This document shows positions 9,426-17,423 of a DNA stretch of 64,000 nt, in pieces. Numbering within the stretch: position 1 is the stretch's first letter; each line of letters begins with the position of its first letter. The position numbers and the translations under genes are program-made. Origin of the DNA: an uncultured Gelidibacter sp. (lineage in GTDB: Bacteria; Bacteroidota; Bacteroidia; Flavobacteriales; Flavobacteriaceae); contig NZ_CANMTE010000001.1 of assembly GCF_947500795.1 (NCBI RefSeq), positions 868,001 through 932,000 of the forward strand, written 5' to 3'. The notes under the pieces were generated by a model that searched no databases, had not been told where the DNA came from, and was given only the letters and a program-made list of their open reading frames with translations.

Positions 9426-10220
9426 TTAGGTTTTTGAGATCAATTTCTTTTTGTTTCGCGACTGCTTGCTAGGTTTAGCCTGCTCTGCTTTAATTCGCAC
9501 ATAAATGAGTTTATAGTGCCCTTTTGAATCTTCGCGACGCTCAATTTCAAACTCTTTTAAAGACTTAATTAACGGCGTTAATTTCTGGAAACCATAATTA
9601 CGAGAATCAAAATTAGGCTGCTTCTTTTGCATCAATCCGCCAACATCACCTAAGAAGGCCCAGCCGTCTTCATCCGCAACATCATCAATAGTAGCGGCAA
9701 TAAACTTAATTTCCTTCTGGGTGATTTTATCGACATTGCTCTTAGCCGTTTTTGACTCTTCTGTAGAAACAACTTCTTCGTCTGAACTTTGATTCTTAAG
9801 AATTTCAATATAGATGAACTTATCACAGGCAACAATAAAAGGATTTGGTGTTTTCTTTTCACCTATCCCATACACTTTCATCCCTGCTTCACGCAGTCGT
9901 GTTGCCAATCGGGTGAAATCGCTATCACTTGAAACGATACAAAAACCATCTACTTTTGCTGTGTAGAGAATGTCCATCGCATCAATAATCATGGCCGAAT
10001 CTGTAGCGTTTTTACCTACCGTATACCCATATTGCTGAATTGGCGTAATGGCGTTTTCCAAGAGCATATTCTTCCATTTTGAAAGATGAGGCTTGGTCCA
10101 ATCGCCATAAATACGCTTAATGGTAGGATTTCCATATTTGGCAATTTCCTCCATCATTTCCTTTACATAGGCTGAAGGGATATTATCCCCATCTATTAAT
10201 ACTGCAAGTTTTATATCCAT
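9426..10220 (-). CDS. NYN-domain (PIN-like) ribonuclease with C-terminal OST-HTH/LOTUS domain
   Basis: A 264-residue protein. Residues 1-150 are a NYN/LabA-like nuclease domain with acidic metal ligands in LIDGDNI, T-D-S-A-M-I-I-D-A-M-D and V-S-S-D-S-D-F-T-R-L. Residues about 165-250 (A-A-I-D-D-V-A-D-E-D-G-W...G-D-V-G onward) match the OST-HTH/LOTUS RNA-binding domain, followed by a basic tail rich in K/R. The architecture is that of putative structured-RNA nucleases (MARF1-like in eukaryotes, widespread in bacteria). Targets are unknown. It is transcribed alone, convergent with the carboxylase cluster. Confidence 0.88.
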   Translation of the reverse strand: MDIKLAVLIDGDNIPSAYVKEMMEEIAKYGNPTIKRIYGDWTKPHLSKWKNMLLENAITPIQQYGYTVGKNATDSAMIIDAMDILYTAKVDGFCIVSSDSDFTRLATRLREAGMKVYGIGEKKTPNPFIVACDKFIYIEILKNQSSDEEVVSTEESKTAKSNVDKITQKEIKFIAATIDDVADEDGWAFLGDVGGLMQKKQPNFDSRNYGFQKLTPLIKSLKEFEIERREDSKGHYKLIYVRIKAEQAKPSKQSRNKKKLISKT

Positions 10221-10330
10221 TATGTCGTGTTGTAATTATTTCGAATTTATAAATATTTTAAAAGTTAAATATACCAATTAATTAGGAAATGTATTGGGGA
10301 TACTGACTTTAATGACTCCCTAAAAAAATG

Positions 10331-10357
10331 AAACCATAGCCAAAAAGGCTATGGTTT
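10331..10357 (-). terminator. Terminator of the glutamate dehydrogenase operon
   Basis: Eleven-base perfect stem AAACCATAGCC / GGCTATGGTTT with an A5 loop. On the minus strand it is followed by CATTTTTTTAG, giving a rho-independent terminator 43 bp past the stop of the 125-residue gene. Confidence 0.85.
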
Positions 10358-10399
10358 CTTGCTCAACCAAATATTATAGCATTCAACTAATAAGAAAAA

Positions 10400-10777
10400 C
10401 TAAACGAGCAATTTTTGATATACTTTATCTTTTATGGCCTGGTTTTGCGCAACACATGCTGCATATTTTTCAAATACATAGTCATGCTTCTGAATGTAAA
10501 ACTGATCACATTCGGTGTCATTGCACTCCCTAACATTATTAAATAGATTTCTATAAGAATAGAATTCATTCAACAGATTGATATTTTCATTAATATCATC
10601 CAACAATGCATCACGCAGCTCCTTGTCGCCAATTTTATGAGCAACAATTTTTGCAAGTTGATCCGCTTCTACGTTCAAGGCGTCCAAGTGCGATATCCAA
10701 GACTGAAGTTCACGACGCATATGTCTTTTAACAATTTCGTCGTCCGTTTCATGTCCGTAATTAACTAAAGGTTTCAT
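10400..10777 (-). CDS. Hypothetical helical protein, last gene of the gdh unit
   Basis: A 125-residue soluble protein that I do not recognise. It is rich in acidic and helical residues, with two H-rich turns and a C-terminal part containing C-x4-C. No signal peptide or membrane segment is seen. Its start codon overlaps the stop of the Rnk/GreA-like gene by one base, so it is translationally coupled to it. The arrangement as last gene of the glutamate dehydrogenase unit suggests a small accessory or regulatory role, which is inference only. Confidence 0.7.
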   Translation of the reverse strand: MKPLVNYGHETDDEIVKRHMRRELQSWISHLDALNVEADQLAKIVAHKIGDKELRDALLDDINENINLLNEFYSYRNLFNNVRECNDTECDQFYIQKHDYVFEKYAACVAQNQAIKDKVYQKLLV

Positions 10778-11190
10778 TACGCAATATTTAATTTTGTGAT
10801 ATTATTTTGTTTGACATCCAAAATGGTGATGTCCTTATCTCCACCAGGAAACGTCCAACTAATACTATCGTTTTTTGCATAGCCCATAACAGCAGCTCCC
10901 ATTGGTAATAACAATGAAATTTTCTTTTGCGCATTATTACTTTCAGCAGGTAACACCACCTGGAAAGTATAAGACCAGCCATCTTGAGTAGCAATGGTAA
11001 TTTCTGAATTGATTCTTACAACATCATCAGGCATTTTATCGTCATCCAAAATTTCAGCGCTTTCCATTTCTTTGGCGAATTTGGTCAGCGAGACTTTTTG
11101 GGTTGAATCTTTATAATCATTGGTGAGCGTCAACAAACGTTTTATCGCCACATACTCTTTCTTTTCTAAAATCAAATTACCGTACTTCAT
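10777..11190 (-). CDS. GreA/GreB C-terminal domain protein (Rnk-like)
   Basis: A 137-residue protein. The C-terminal half (about 60-135) matches the FKBP-like C-terminal domain of GreA/GreB and Rnk, with the characteristic I-S-L-L-L-P-M-G-A-A-V-M-G-Y-x3-D-S-I-S-W-x-F-P-G-G. The N-terminal half lacks the long GreA coiled coil, which is the Rnk arrangement. Rnk proteins bind RNA polymerase near the secondary channel and counter Gre factors. The gene starts 20 bp after gdh with no terminator between, so it belongs to the gdh transcript. Confidence 0.8.
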   Translation of the reverse strand: MKYGNLILEKKEYVAIKRLLTLTNDYKDSTQKVSLTKFAKEMESAEILDDDKMPDDVVRINSEITIATQDGWSYTFQVVLPAESNNAQKKISLLLPMGAAVMGYAKNDSISWTFPGGDKDITILDVKQNNITKLNIA

Positions 11191-11210
11191 GTTTACATAT
11201 TTATTAATAA

Positions 11211-12506
11211 TTAAGGAAAAATACCACGTTGTATATACGCTCTTTCAATACGCTCAATAGCAATTATATACGCCGTTGAGCGCATATCAAGATTTTTTAA
11301 CTTAGAGGTTTCATATACTTTTTTAAACACCTCTTTTATTCTTTTTTCTAGTTTGACCATGATTTCATCAAGATCCCACAATTCCCCGTTCCGATTTTGT
11401 AGCCATTCAAAATAACTACCAACCACACCGCCTGAATTACAAAGAATATCAGGAATCACGTCGATACCGCGCTCCTGTAAAATCTTTTCAGCTTCAACTG
11501 TTGTTGGTCCGTTAGCACCTTCAGCAATCAAAAACGCTTTAATTTTCGACGCGCGATCTTCAGTAATTTGATTGCCTAAGGCTGCTGGAATGCAGATGTC
11601 GCATTCCAATTCAAAAAACGCATCTTTATCCATAGCTTCCGATCCTGGAAATCCTACGACACTACCTTTATTAGAGGTGGTGTAATTAAATAGGGACTCA
11701 ACTTCCAATCCGTTAGGATTCACAATGGTTCCGAATGCGTCTTGCACACCTATTAATTTTGCGCCTACTTCCTGTAAAAAGTGAGAGGCCCAATACCCGA
11801 CATTTCCAAACCCTTGCACGATGAAGGTTTTATCCTTCAAATCAATATTTTTGTATTCTGCCCAATACTTAATGGTCAAAAACACTCCAAATCCTGTTGC
11901 TCTGTCACGTCCTTCAAGACCTCCAGAGCCTACTGGCTTTCCCGTGACCACATGTTGATTTTTAGAACGCTCTGCTGGCGGTTTTGTAGACATGTAAGTG
12001 TCCGCAATCCATGCCATAGTTTGCGCATTCGTATTAACATCTGGCGCCGGAATATCATGTTCAGGCCCAATATTATCTCCCAATGCATAAGTGAAACGTC
12101 TTGTTATACGTTCCAATTCTGAATCGGAATATTTGGTAGGATCCATTTGGATACCTCCCTTGGCACCACCATATGGCAACCCTGCCAAAGATGTTTTCCA
12201 GGTCATCCACATTGCCAACGCCTTAACGGAGTCAATATCAATGGTTGGATGATAACGTAAACCACCTTTATAGGGACCAAGCGCATTATTATGCTGCACG
12301 CGGTAGCCTTTAAAAATCTCCACATCACCGTTATCCATTCGCACCGGAAAATGAATGATGAGTTCATTATTGGTTACCGAAAGGATTTTCTTAATGTTCG
12401 GATTTAAGTTTATAAGTTCGGATGCCGCATCAAATTGCTTCATCACGTTTTGAAGCATCCCTTGTTTGGGTGCTTCTTTTACTACTTTCTTTTTTGTTAA
12501 AGTCAT
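11211..12506 (-). CDS. Glutamate dehydrogenase (Glu/Leu/Phe/Val dehydrogenase family)
   Basis: A 431-residue enzyme of the hexameric ~50-kDa glutamate dehydrogenase type, which interconverts glutamate and 2-oxoglutarate plus ammonia. Visible are the substrate-binding segment Y-R-V-Q-H-N-N-A-L-G-P-Y-K-G-G-L-R-Y-H, the catalytic lysine region G-L-P-Y-G-G-A-K-G-G-I, the P-A-P-D-V-N-T motif, and the Rossmann nucleotide loop V-Q-G-F-G-N-V-G. Coenzyme preference is not clear from sequence. It is second in a unit starting with the Cys-rich peptide gene (10 bp upstream) and controlled by a predicted sigma-54 promoter, which suggests regulated catabolic or assimilatory use tied to the neighbouring NtrC-type regulator. 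Confidence 0.93.
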   Translation of the reverse strand: MTLTKKKVVKEAPKQGMLQNVMKQFDAASELINLNPNIKKILSVTNNELIIHFPVRMDNGDVEIFKGYRVQHNNALGPYKGGLRYHPTIDIDSVKALAMWMTWKTSLAGLPYGGAKGGIQMDPTKYSDSELERITRRFTYALGDNIGPEHDIPAPDVNTNAQTMAWIADTYMSTKPPAERSKNQHVVTGKPVGSGGLEGRDRATGFGVFLTIKYWAEYKNIDLKDKTFIVQGFGNVGYWASHFLQEVGAKLIGVQDAFGTIVNPNGLEVESLFNYTTSNKGSVVGFPGSEAMDKDAFFELECDICIPAALGNQITEDRASKIKAFLIAEGANGPTTVEAEKILQERGIDVIPDILCNSGGVVGSYFEWLQNRNGELWDLDEIMVKLEKRIKEVFKKVYETSKLKNLDMRSTAYIIAIERIERAYIQRGIFP

Positions 12507-12516
12507 CGCTTCGTAT

Positions 12517-12714
12517 TTAAAGTAAAACCTCTACTTTACTGCCGGAAGCAGATAAACTATTGGCCTCATTAATTATTTTTTGTTGAAACTCCTGATCGTA
12601 ATCCGCCGAGACCTCATGTTCGCTGCATGACCAAATTGAACTTTTATCATTTGTTAAACAGCAGTAAGCGAGATGCTCACATGATGCACATAAACTGTTT
12701 TCGAGAGTTTTCAT
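12517..12714 (-). CDS. Small Cys-rich protein, first gene of the sigma-54 unit
   Basis: A 65-residue soluble protein with cysteines at C9, C12, C18, C19 and C30 (C-x2-C-x5-C-C-x10-C) plus H14 and H33. The spacing suits a zinc or iron-sulfur site. The C-terminal half is acidic and without cysteine. I do not recognise a family. The ATG lies about 30 bp downstream of the -12 element of a sigma-54 promoter, and the stop is 10 bp before gdh. It could be a metal- or redox-sensing partner of the dehydrogenase, but nothing in the sequence proves this. Confidence 0.75.
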   Translation of the reverse strand: MKTLENSLCASCEHLAYCCLTNDKSSIWSCSEHEVSADYDQEFQQKIINEANSLSASGSKVEVLL

Positions 12715-12743
12715 AACTTAATGTTTATAGCCAAGCTCCTAAA

Positions 12744-12759
12744 AGCAATTGATGTGCCG
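12744..12759 (-). promoter_or_regulatory. Sigma-54 (RpoN) promoter of the Cys-rich peptide-gdh unit
   Basis: On the minus strand the sequence reads CGGCACATCAATTGCT, giving the -24 GG and -12 GC exactly 10 bases apart and matching the consensus TGGCACG-N4-TTGCW at GGCAC and TTGCT. The predicted transcription start (about 12733) leaves a leader of about 19 nt before the ATG at 12714. An NtrC-type activator gene lies immediately upstream. Confidence 0.8.
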
Positions 12760-12858
12760 TTAAACAATAAGAAGTTCGTTCACTCTTGTAAACTATTGGC
12801 AATCAGTAATTTAAATTATTATGTTTAATGTTTCTATGTTTTCAGACTGGGTAAATTC

Positions 12859-12871
12859 TCCTCACTGAGGA
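12859..12871. promoter_or_regulatory. Palindrome, candidate upstream activator site
   Basis: TCCTCA-C-TGAGGA, a perfect 6-bp inverted repeat flanked by AATTC and ATTA. It is centred about 108 bp upstream of the -24 element, the usual distance for NtrC-type enhancer sites. It lies just after the activator gene's stop, so a weak hairpin terminator is the alternative, but no T tract follows on the minus strand. Confidence 0.4.
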
Positions 12872-12892
12872 ATTATTACGCACTTAAAAACG

Positions 12893-14218
12893 CTATTTTA
12901 TTTTGTCTCTCAAGGTTTTACGATCAATCTGAAGGATTTCTGCCGCCTTCGATTTATTATTCCCCATAGCCTCCAACACTTTAAGAATGTGTTTTTTTTC
13001 TACTTCCTTGAGCGATAAAAAGATATCCTGTTTTGGGAACTCAATTTGATATTTAAGGTGTTGCGGTAAATTTTCAATTTCCACTTGCTTATCGCACATA
13101 ATCACCGCGCGCTGAATACTATTTTCCAGCTCCCTAATATTTCCTGGCCAATCATAACGTTCTAGCGCCAACAAAGCCTCTTCTGATATTTTAACGATGC
13201 GGTCCTTATACTCTACCCCATATTTGAATAGAAATTTATCAACTAAAAGTGGAATATCAGATTTACGATCCCGTAAAGGTGGCACATCTATTTGGACCAC
13301 AGTCAATCGGTAATATAAATCTTCCCTAAAACGTCCTTTTTCAATAAGTTCTTTTAAATCAACATTTGTTGCTGCAATCACCCGAACGTCAATTTTCTCC
13401 ACTTTTTGGGAACCGACCCTCATGATTTCCTTTTCCTGCAGCACCCTAAGCAAACTCAGCTGTGTGGCCATGGAGGCATTTCCAATTTCATCTAAAAATA
13501 GAGTGCCTTTATTTGCCGCTTGAAAGAAGCCACTCCGATCTTCATTAGCACCCGTAAACGCGCCTTTCGTGTAGCCAAACAATTCCGCTTCTAAAAGATT
13601 TTCAGGAATAGCGCCACAATTGACCGCCACAAATGGTGCTGCCGCAAATTTCCCCATATAGTGAATGGCACGCGCCACAAGCTCTTTTCCGGTTCCACTT
13701 TCGCCTTTAATGAAAACTGTAGCCTTATTATCCTTTACTCTATCAATAATATTTGATACGTTCTTAAACGCTTCAGATTGCCCAATAAGTTCCCCAAAAA
13801 CGGGATGCTGCGAGGTAGCTTTTTTAGGTTTTGAATGTGTTCGTGGGCGTAACGCAAATGATTTCTCTACCGCATTCTTGAGTTCATCTTTGGTGAAAGG
13901 CTTGGTTAAGTAGTCCATAACTCCAGACTTCATTGCTGCTAATGCGCCATCAATAGAAGGATAGCCCGTTACCGCCAATTTTGGAATTTCGGGAAAATGT
14001 TCAGATACGTATTTTACCAATTGCAACCCATCAACGCCTGGCATTTGGAGATCGGTAATTAATAAATCAATGGATTGATCCTGTAAAATAGCAATTGCTT
14101 CTTTTACAGAAATAGCTTTATAGGTATGATAATTTAAGGACTGCAGATGCCTTTGGATAAGTTCTAAAATGTGCACATCATCATCCACAATCAATATGTT
14201 TTCCTTTTCCAATGGCAT
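12893..14218 (-). CDS. Sigma-54-dependent response regulator (NtrC family)
   Basis: A 441-residue activator. The receiver domain (1-120) has the acidic pocket D12-D14, phosphoacceptor D56 in L-L-I-T-D-L-Q-M-P-G, T84 and K106. The AAA+ domain (about 145-375) carries Walker A GESGTGKE (172-179) and the sigma-54-contact loop GAFTGA (219-224). A Fis-type HTH closes the protein (K-S-K-A-A-E-I-L-x-I-D-R-K-T-L). It is the last gene of the acs-kinase-regulator operon, 3 bp after the kinase stop. The nearest plausible target is the sigma-54 promoter at 12744-12759. Confidence 0.95.
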   Translation of the reverse strand: MPLEKENILIVDDDVHILELIQRHLQSLNYHTYKAISVKEAIAILQDQSIDLLITDLQMPGVDGLQLVKYVSEHFPEIPKLAVTGYPSIDGALAAMKSGVMDYLTKPFTKDELKNAVEKSFALRPRTHSKPKKATSQHPVFGELIGQSEAFKNVSNIIDRVKDNKATVFIKGESGTGKELVARAIHYMGKFAAAPFVAVNCGAIPENLLEAELFGYTKGAFTGANEDRSGFFQAANKGTLFLDEIGNASMATQLSLLRVLQEKEIMRVGSQKVEKIDVRVIAATNVDLKELIEKGRFREDLYYRLTVVQIDVPPLRDRKSDIPLLVDKFLFKYGVEYKDRIVKISEEALLALERYDWPGNIRELENSIQRAVIMCDKQVEIENLPQHLKYQIEFPKQDIFLSLKEVEKKHILKVLEAMGNNKSKAAEILQIDRKTLRDKIK

Positions 14219-14221
14219 GTT

Positions 14222-15322
14222 TTACAATTTGGGAAATGTTAATGTAAAAATGGTTCCTTGCGGTTTATTCGCACTATGTTTTATGGTTCCTCTATGGCTT
14301 TTCATTATACCATGAACCACACTCAACCCTAAACCTGAACCTTCACCAACAGGTTTGGTGGTATAAAAAGGATTGAAAATGTGTTCAGAAATTTCTTTTG
14401 GAATACCTACGCCCTCATCACTTATAATCATAACCACTTCCTTAGCATGGTTGCTAATATCCACCACAATTTTTCCGTTTTGAGGAGAGAAATAAATGGC
14501 ATTGATTACTAAGTTAAAAACAACTTGTGTGAGTTGAATGGCATCGACTTTAAATGAAATATCTTCTTCACTAAACTGCAACTGACAGTCCAATCCTTTT
14601 TTACTGAAACTAGGCTGCAACAAATTTATGGCCTCAGTGATTATCGGATTAATGTTCACCAATTCCATTTGATGAGGCATTTCACAGGAAAAGAACATTA
14701 ATTTTTTCACCACTTCCCTTGAGAAAATGGCGCTATTCATTATTTTGTCTAAATCCTGAAGGGCAACCTTATCCTTAGCAAAACGTTCTTTTAATAATTC
14801 AGAAAACCCTAAAATATTCGCCAATGGCGTATTCAATTCATGCGCGATGCCTGCTGTAATTTCACCTAAAATTGCGAGTCTATCAGCACGCTCCATTTGA
14901 CGCTTGGTCCGTTCTTCTTTATCAATAATCTGTTTGCGTTCTATGAGATTGCCAATTTCGGCCGCCAAGGTTTTTAAGAGTTTTTTCTCTTCTTCCAAGA
15001 ACACATTCTCATTATATTTTTCCTTCGGATAGCCGATTTTAATAGCACCATAAGGCAAGTTGAACACCTTAATTGCCGAGAGAATAAACACTTGATCTTC
15101 TAACCTTTGGCCTGCATACACATGCTGATCTCCCAACTTTAATTCAACAAAAGCTTCCTCACTATAAAGTATAGCTTCCTTCAAACTGGCAGCAATGGCT
15201 TTAAAGGTCGGATCTAAATCATAAAGATTACAATTGGCAATATAGGAGCTGACATTGTACAGACAAGTCAGCTCCTTAATGCGTTCTTTTAATTTATCTT
15301 CTGTTGAAACACGGGTTCTCAT
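14222..15322 (-). CDS. Cytoplasmic sensor histidine kinase partnered with the NtrC-type regulator
   Basis: A 366-residue kinase without membrane segments. Residues about 10-130 look like a GAF-type sensory domain, followed by a coiled linker, then a HisKA domain with the phosphorylated H161 in G-I-A-H-E-L-N-T-P-L. The HATPase domain has the N box (L-V-I-N-A-I-Y-F-S), G1 (D-E-G-V-G-I-P) and G2 (G-E-G-S-G-L-G-L-S). It starts 8 bp after acs and ends 3 bp before the regulator gene. The signal must be intracellular; linkage to acs suggests acetate, acetyl-CoA or amino-acid catabolic state, which is inference. Confidence 0.92.
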   Translation of the reverse strand: MRTRVSTEDKLKERIKELTCLYNVSSYIANCNLYDLDPTFKAIAASLKEAILYSEEAFVELKLGDQHVYAGQRLEDQVFILSAIKVFNLPYGAIKIGYPKEKYNENVFLEEEKKLLKTLAAEIGNLIERKQIIDKEERTKRQMERADRLAILGEITAGIAHELNTPLANILGFSELLKERFAKDKVALQDLDKIMNSAIFSREVVKKLMFFSCEMPHQMELVNINPIITEAINLLQPSFSKKGLDCQLQFSEEDISFKVDAIQLTQVVFNLVINAIYFSPQNGKIVVDISNHAKEVVMIISDEGVGIPKEISEHIFNPFYTTKPVGEGSGLGLSVVHGIMKSHRGTIKHSANKPQGTIFTLTFPKL

Positions 15323-15330
15323 TTTAATGC

Positions 15331-17235
15331 TTACAGCCTTTTATCGATAATCTCCTGTACAACTTCCGGATTCAACAAGGTACTTGTATCCCCCAAGTTG
15401 CTCATGTCATTTTCTGCAATCTTACGTAAAATACGACGCATAATTTTTCCACTTCTTGTTTTCGGCAAAGCCTCCGTAAACTGAATCTTATCAAGTTTTG
15501 CGATTGGCCCAATACGTTCTGATATCAATTGGTTGATTTCTTTGCGCAAATTATCATGGAGCCTGCTTTCTCCTGTTTCCTTTAAAGATATATAGCCATA
15601 AAGTGCGTTTCCTTTAATGTCATGTGGGAATCCTACAATTGCACTTTCTGAAACTGCTGGATGCTCATTAATGGCATCTTCCAAAGGTCCTGTTCCTAAA
15701 TTATGTCCTGAAACAATCACGACATCATCTACCCTTCCTGTAATTCTGTAATATCCAACTTCATCACGCAACGCACCGTCACCCGTAAAGTATTTATTCT
15801 CGTAAGTAGAAAAATAGGTGTCTTTATAACGCTGGTGGTTATTCCAAATAGTTCGTGCCATTCCTGGCCAAGGGAATTTTATGCACAAACGGCCTTCTAC
15901 CTGATTCCCGACTAATTCTTCGCCAGACTCATCAACTAATGCAGGTTGCACTCCTAAGAAAGGCAAGGTGGCGTAGGTAGGTTTTGTTGGCGTTACATAT
16001 GGCAAAGGCGTAATCATAATGCCTCCGGTTTCTGTTTGCCACCACGTATCAACAATTGGGTTTTTACCTTTTCCAATAATGTCATTATACCAGTGCCATG
16101 CTTCCTCATTAATTGGTTCACCTACTGAACCGAGCACCTTAATGGACGATAAATCTACATTTTCAGCAAATGATAAATTCTGCTTTGCTAAGGCACGAAT
16201 AGCAGTTGGTGCTGTATAAAACTGGTTCACTTTATGTTTTTCGACAATCTGCCAGAATCTTCCAAAGTCTGGATAATGCGGCACGCCTTCAAACATTAAT
16301 GTAGTCGCACCATTGGCCAAGGGTCCATAAACGATATAACTATGGCCAGTAATCCAACCAATATCTGCCGTACACCAATAGACATCGTTTTCTTTATACT
16401 GGAACACATTCTTAAAAGTATACGCGGTGTACACCATATATCCGCCCGTGGTATGCACCATTCCTTTCGGCTTTCCTGTAGAACCAGAAGTATATAAAAT
16501 GAACAACGGATCTTCGGCATCCATAATTTCGGCTTCAAAAACTGCCGAAGCCTTATCCATTAACGGCTGTAACCATATATCACGATTTTCGACCATTTGT
16601 ATGTCAGAATTGGTACGATTTACCACCAATACTTTATCTACTTCACATTGTTGTAATGCCTCATCAACAATTCCTTTTAAGTCGATACTTTTATTACCTC
16701 TATAGGAACCATCTGCCGTAATCACAATTTTACAGTCGCTGTCTTTTATACGTGTGGATAGTGCGGTTGATGAGAATCCAGCGAAAACTACGTTATGGAT
16801 TGCGCCAATTCGAGCACATGCCAATAAAGTGACTGCCAATTCAGGAATCATAGGCAAATACACACAAACGCGATCGCCTTTTTTAACTCCTTGATCTTTT
16901 AAAACGTTGGCCATTTTACATACGCGCTCATGAAGCTGTTTATAAGTGATGTGTTGGGCAGCTTCATCCGGACTATTCGGTTCAAATATTATGGCTGTTT
17001 TATCGCCACGATTGAGTAAATGCCTGTCTAGACAATTTTCTGTAATGTTCAATTTCGCGCCTTCAAACCATTTGATTTCTGGTTTTTTAAAATCCCAGGT
17101 GAGTACTTTGTCCCATTTTTTTCGCCATAAGAAATGCTCTTCAGCGATTTCTTCCCAAAAATTTTCAGGCTCACGTACTGATTTTCTATAGACTTGGTAA
17201 TACTCCTCTAGGTTTTTAATGCTGTAATTACTCAT
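15331..17235 (-). CDS. acs: Acetate--CoA ligase (acetyl-CoA synthetase)
   Basis: A 634-residue AMP-forming ligase that activates acetate to acetyl-CoA. It has the ACS N-terminal domain, the P-loop Y-T-S-G-S-T-G-K-P-K-G, the W-W-Q-T-E-T-G-G motif, Y-x-T-G-D-G near the hinge, and the C-terminal A10 motif P-K-T-R-S-G-K-I-M-R-R, whose lysine is the usual acetylation switch. Length matches the family. It is the first gene of an operon with the histidine kinase and the sigma-54 activator (gaps of 8 and 3 bp), which ties acetate activation to transcriptional control. The 188 bp upstream contains no clear sigma-54 site. Confidence 0.95.
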   Translation of the reverse strand: MSNYSIKNLEEYYQVYRKSVREPENFWEEIAEEHFLWRKKWDKVLTWDFKKPEIKWFEGAKLNITENCLDRHLLNRGDKTAIIFEPNSPDEAAQHITYKQLHERVCKMANVLKDQGVKKGDRVCVYLPMIPELAVTLLACARIGAIHNVVFAGFSSTALSTRIKDSDCKIVITADGSYRGNKSIDLKGIVDEALQQCEVDKVLVVNRTNSDIQMVENRDIWLQPLMDKASAVFEAEIMDAEDPLFILYTSGSTGKPKGMVHTTGGYMVYTAYTFKNVFQYKENDVYWCTADIGWITGHSYIVYGPLANGATTLMFEGVPHYPDFGRFWQIVEKHKVNQFYTAPTAIRALAKQNLSFAENVDLSSIKVLGSVGEPINEEAWHWYNDIIGKGKNPIVDTWWQTETGGIMITPLPYVTPTKPTYATLPFLGVQPALVDESGEELVGNQVEGRLCIKFPWPGMARTIWNNHQRYKDTYFSTYENKYFTGDGALRDEVGYYRITGRVDDVVIVSGHNLGTGPLEDAINEHPAVSESAIVGFPHDIKGNALYGYISLKETGESRLHDNLRKEINQLISERIGPIAKLDKIQFTEALPKTRSGKIMRRILRKIAENDMSNLGDTSTLLNPEVVQEIIDKRL

Positions 17236-17423
17236 AATTAAATATTCTTTGTCGTGTTGTAAATTTACTTTCTGTTATGTTGGTTTCTTTATTATGTAGG
17301 AACGAAGGCGCGTTCTCTCAAAAATATCAAATAATTTTTAAAATCGGCGGAACTTGAACACTACCTGTAACAATTCATATTATTAAGAATGAAACCTATT
17401 TTAAACTGTCTCTAATAGCTGCG

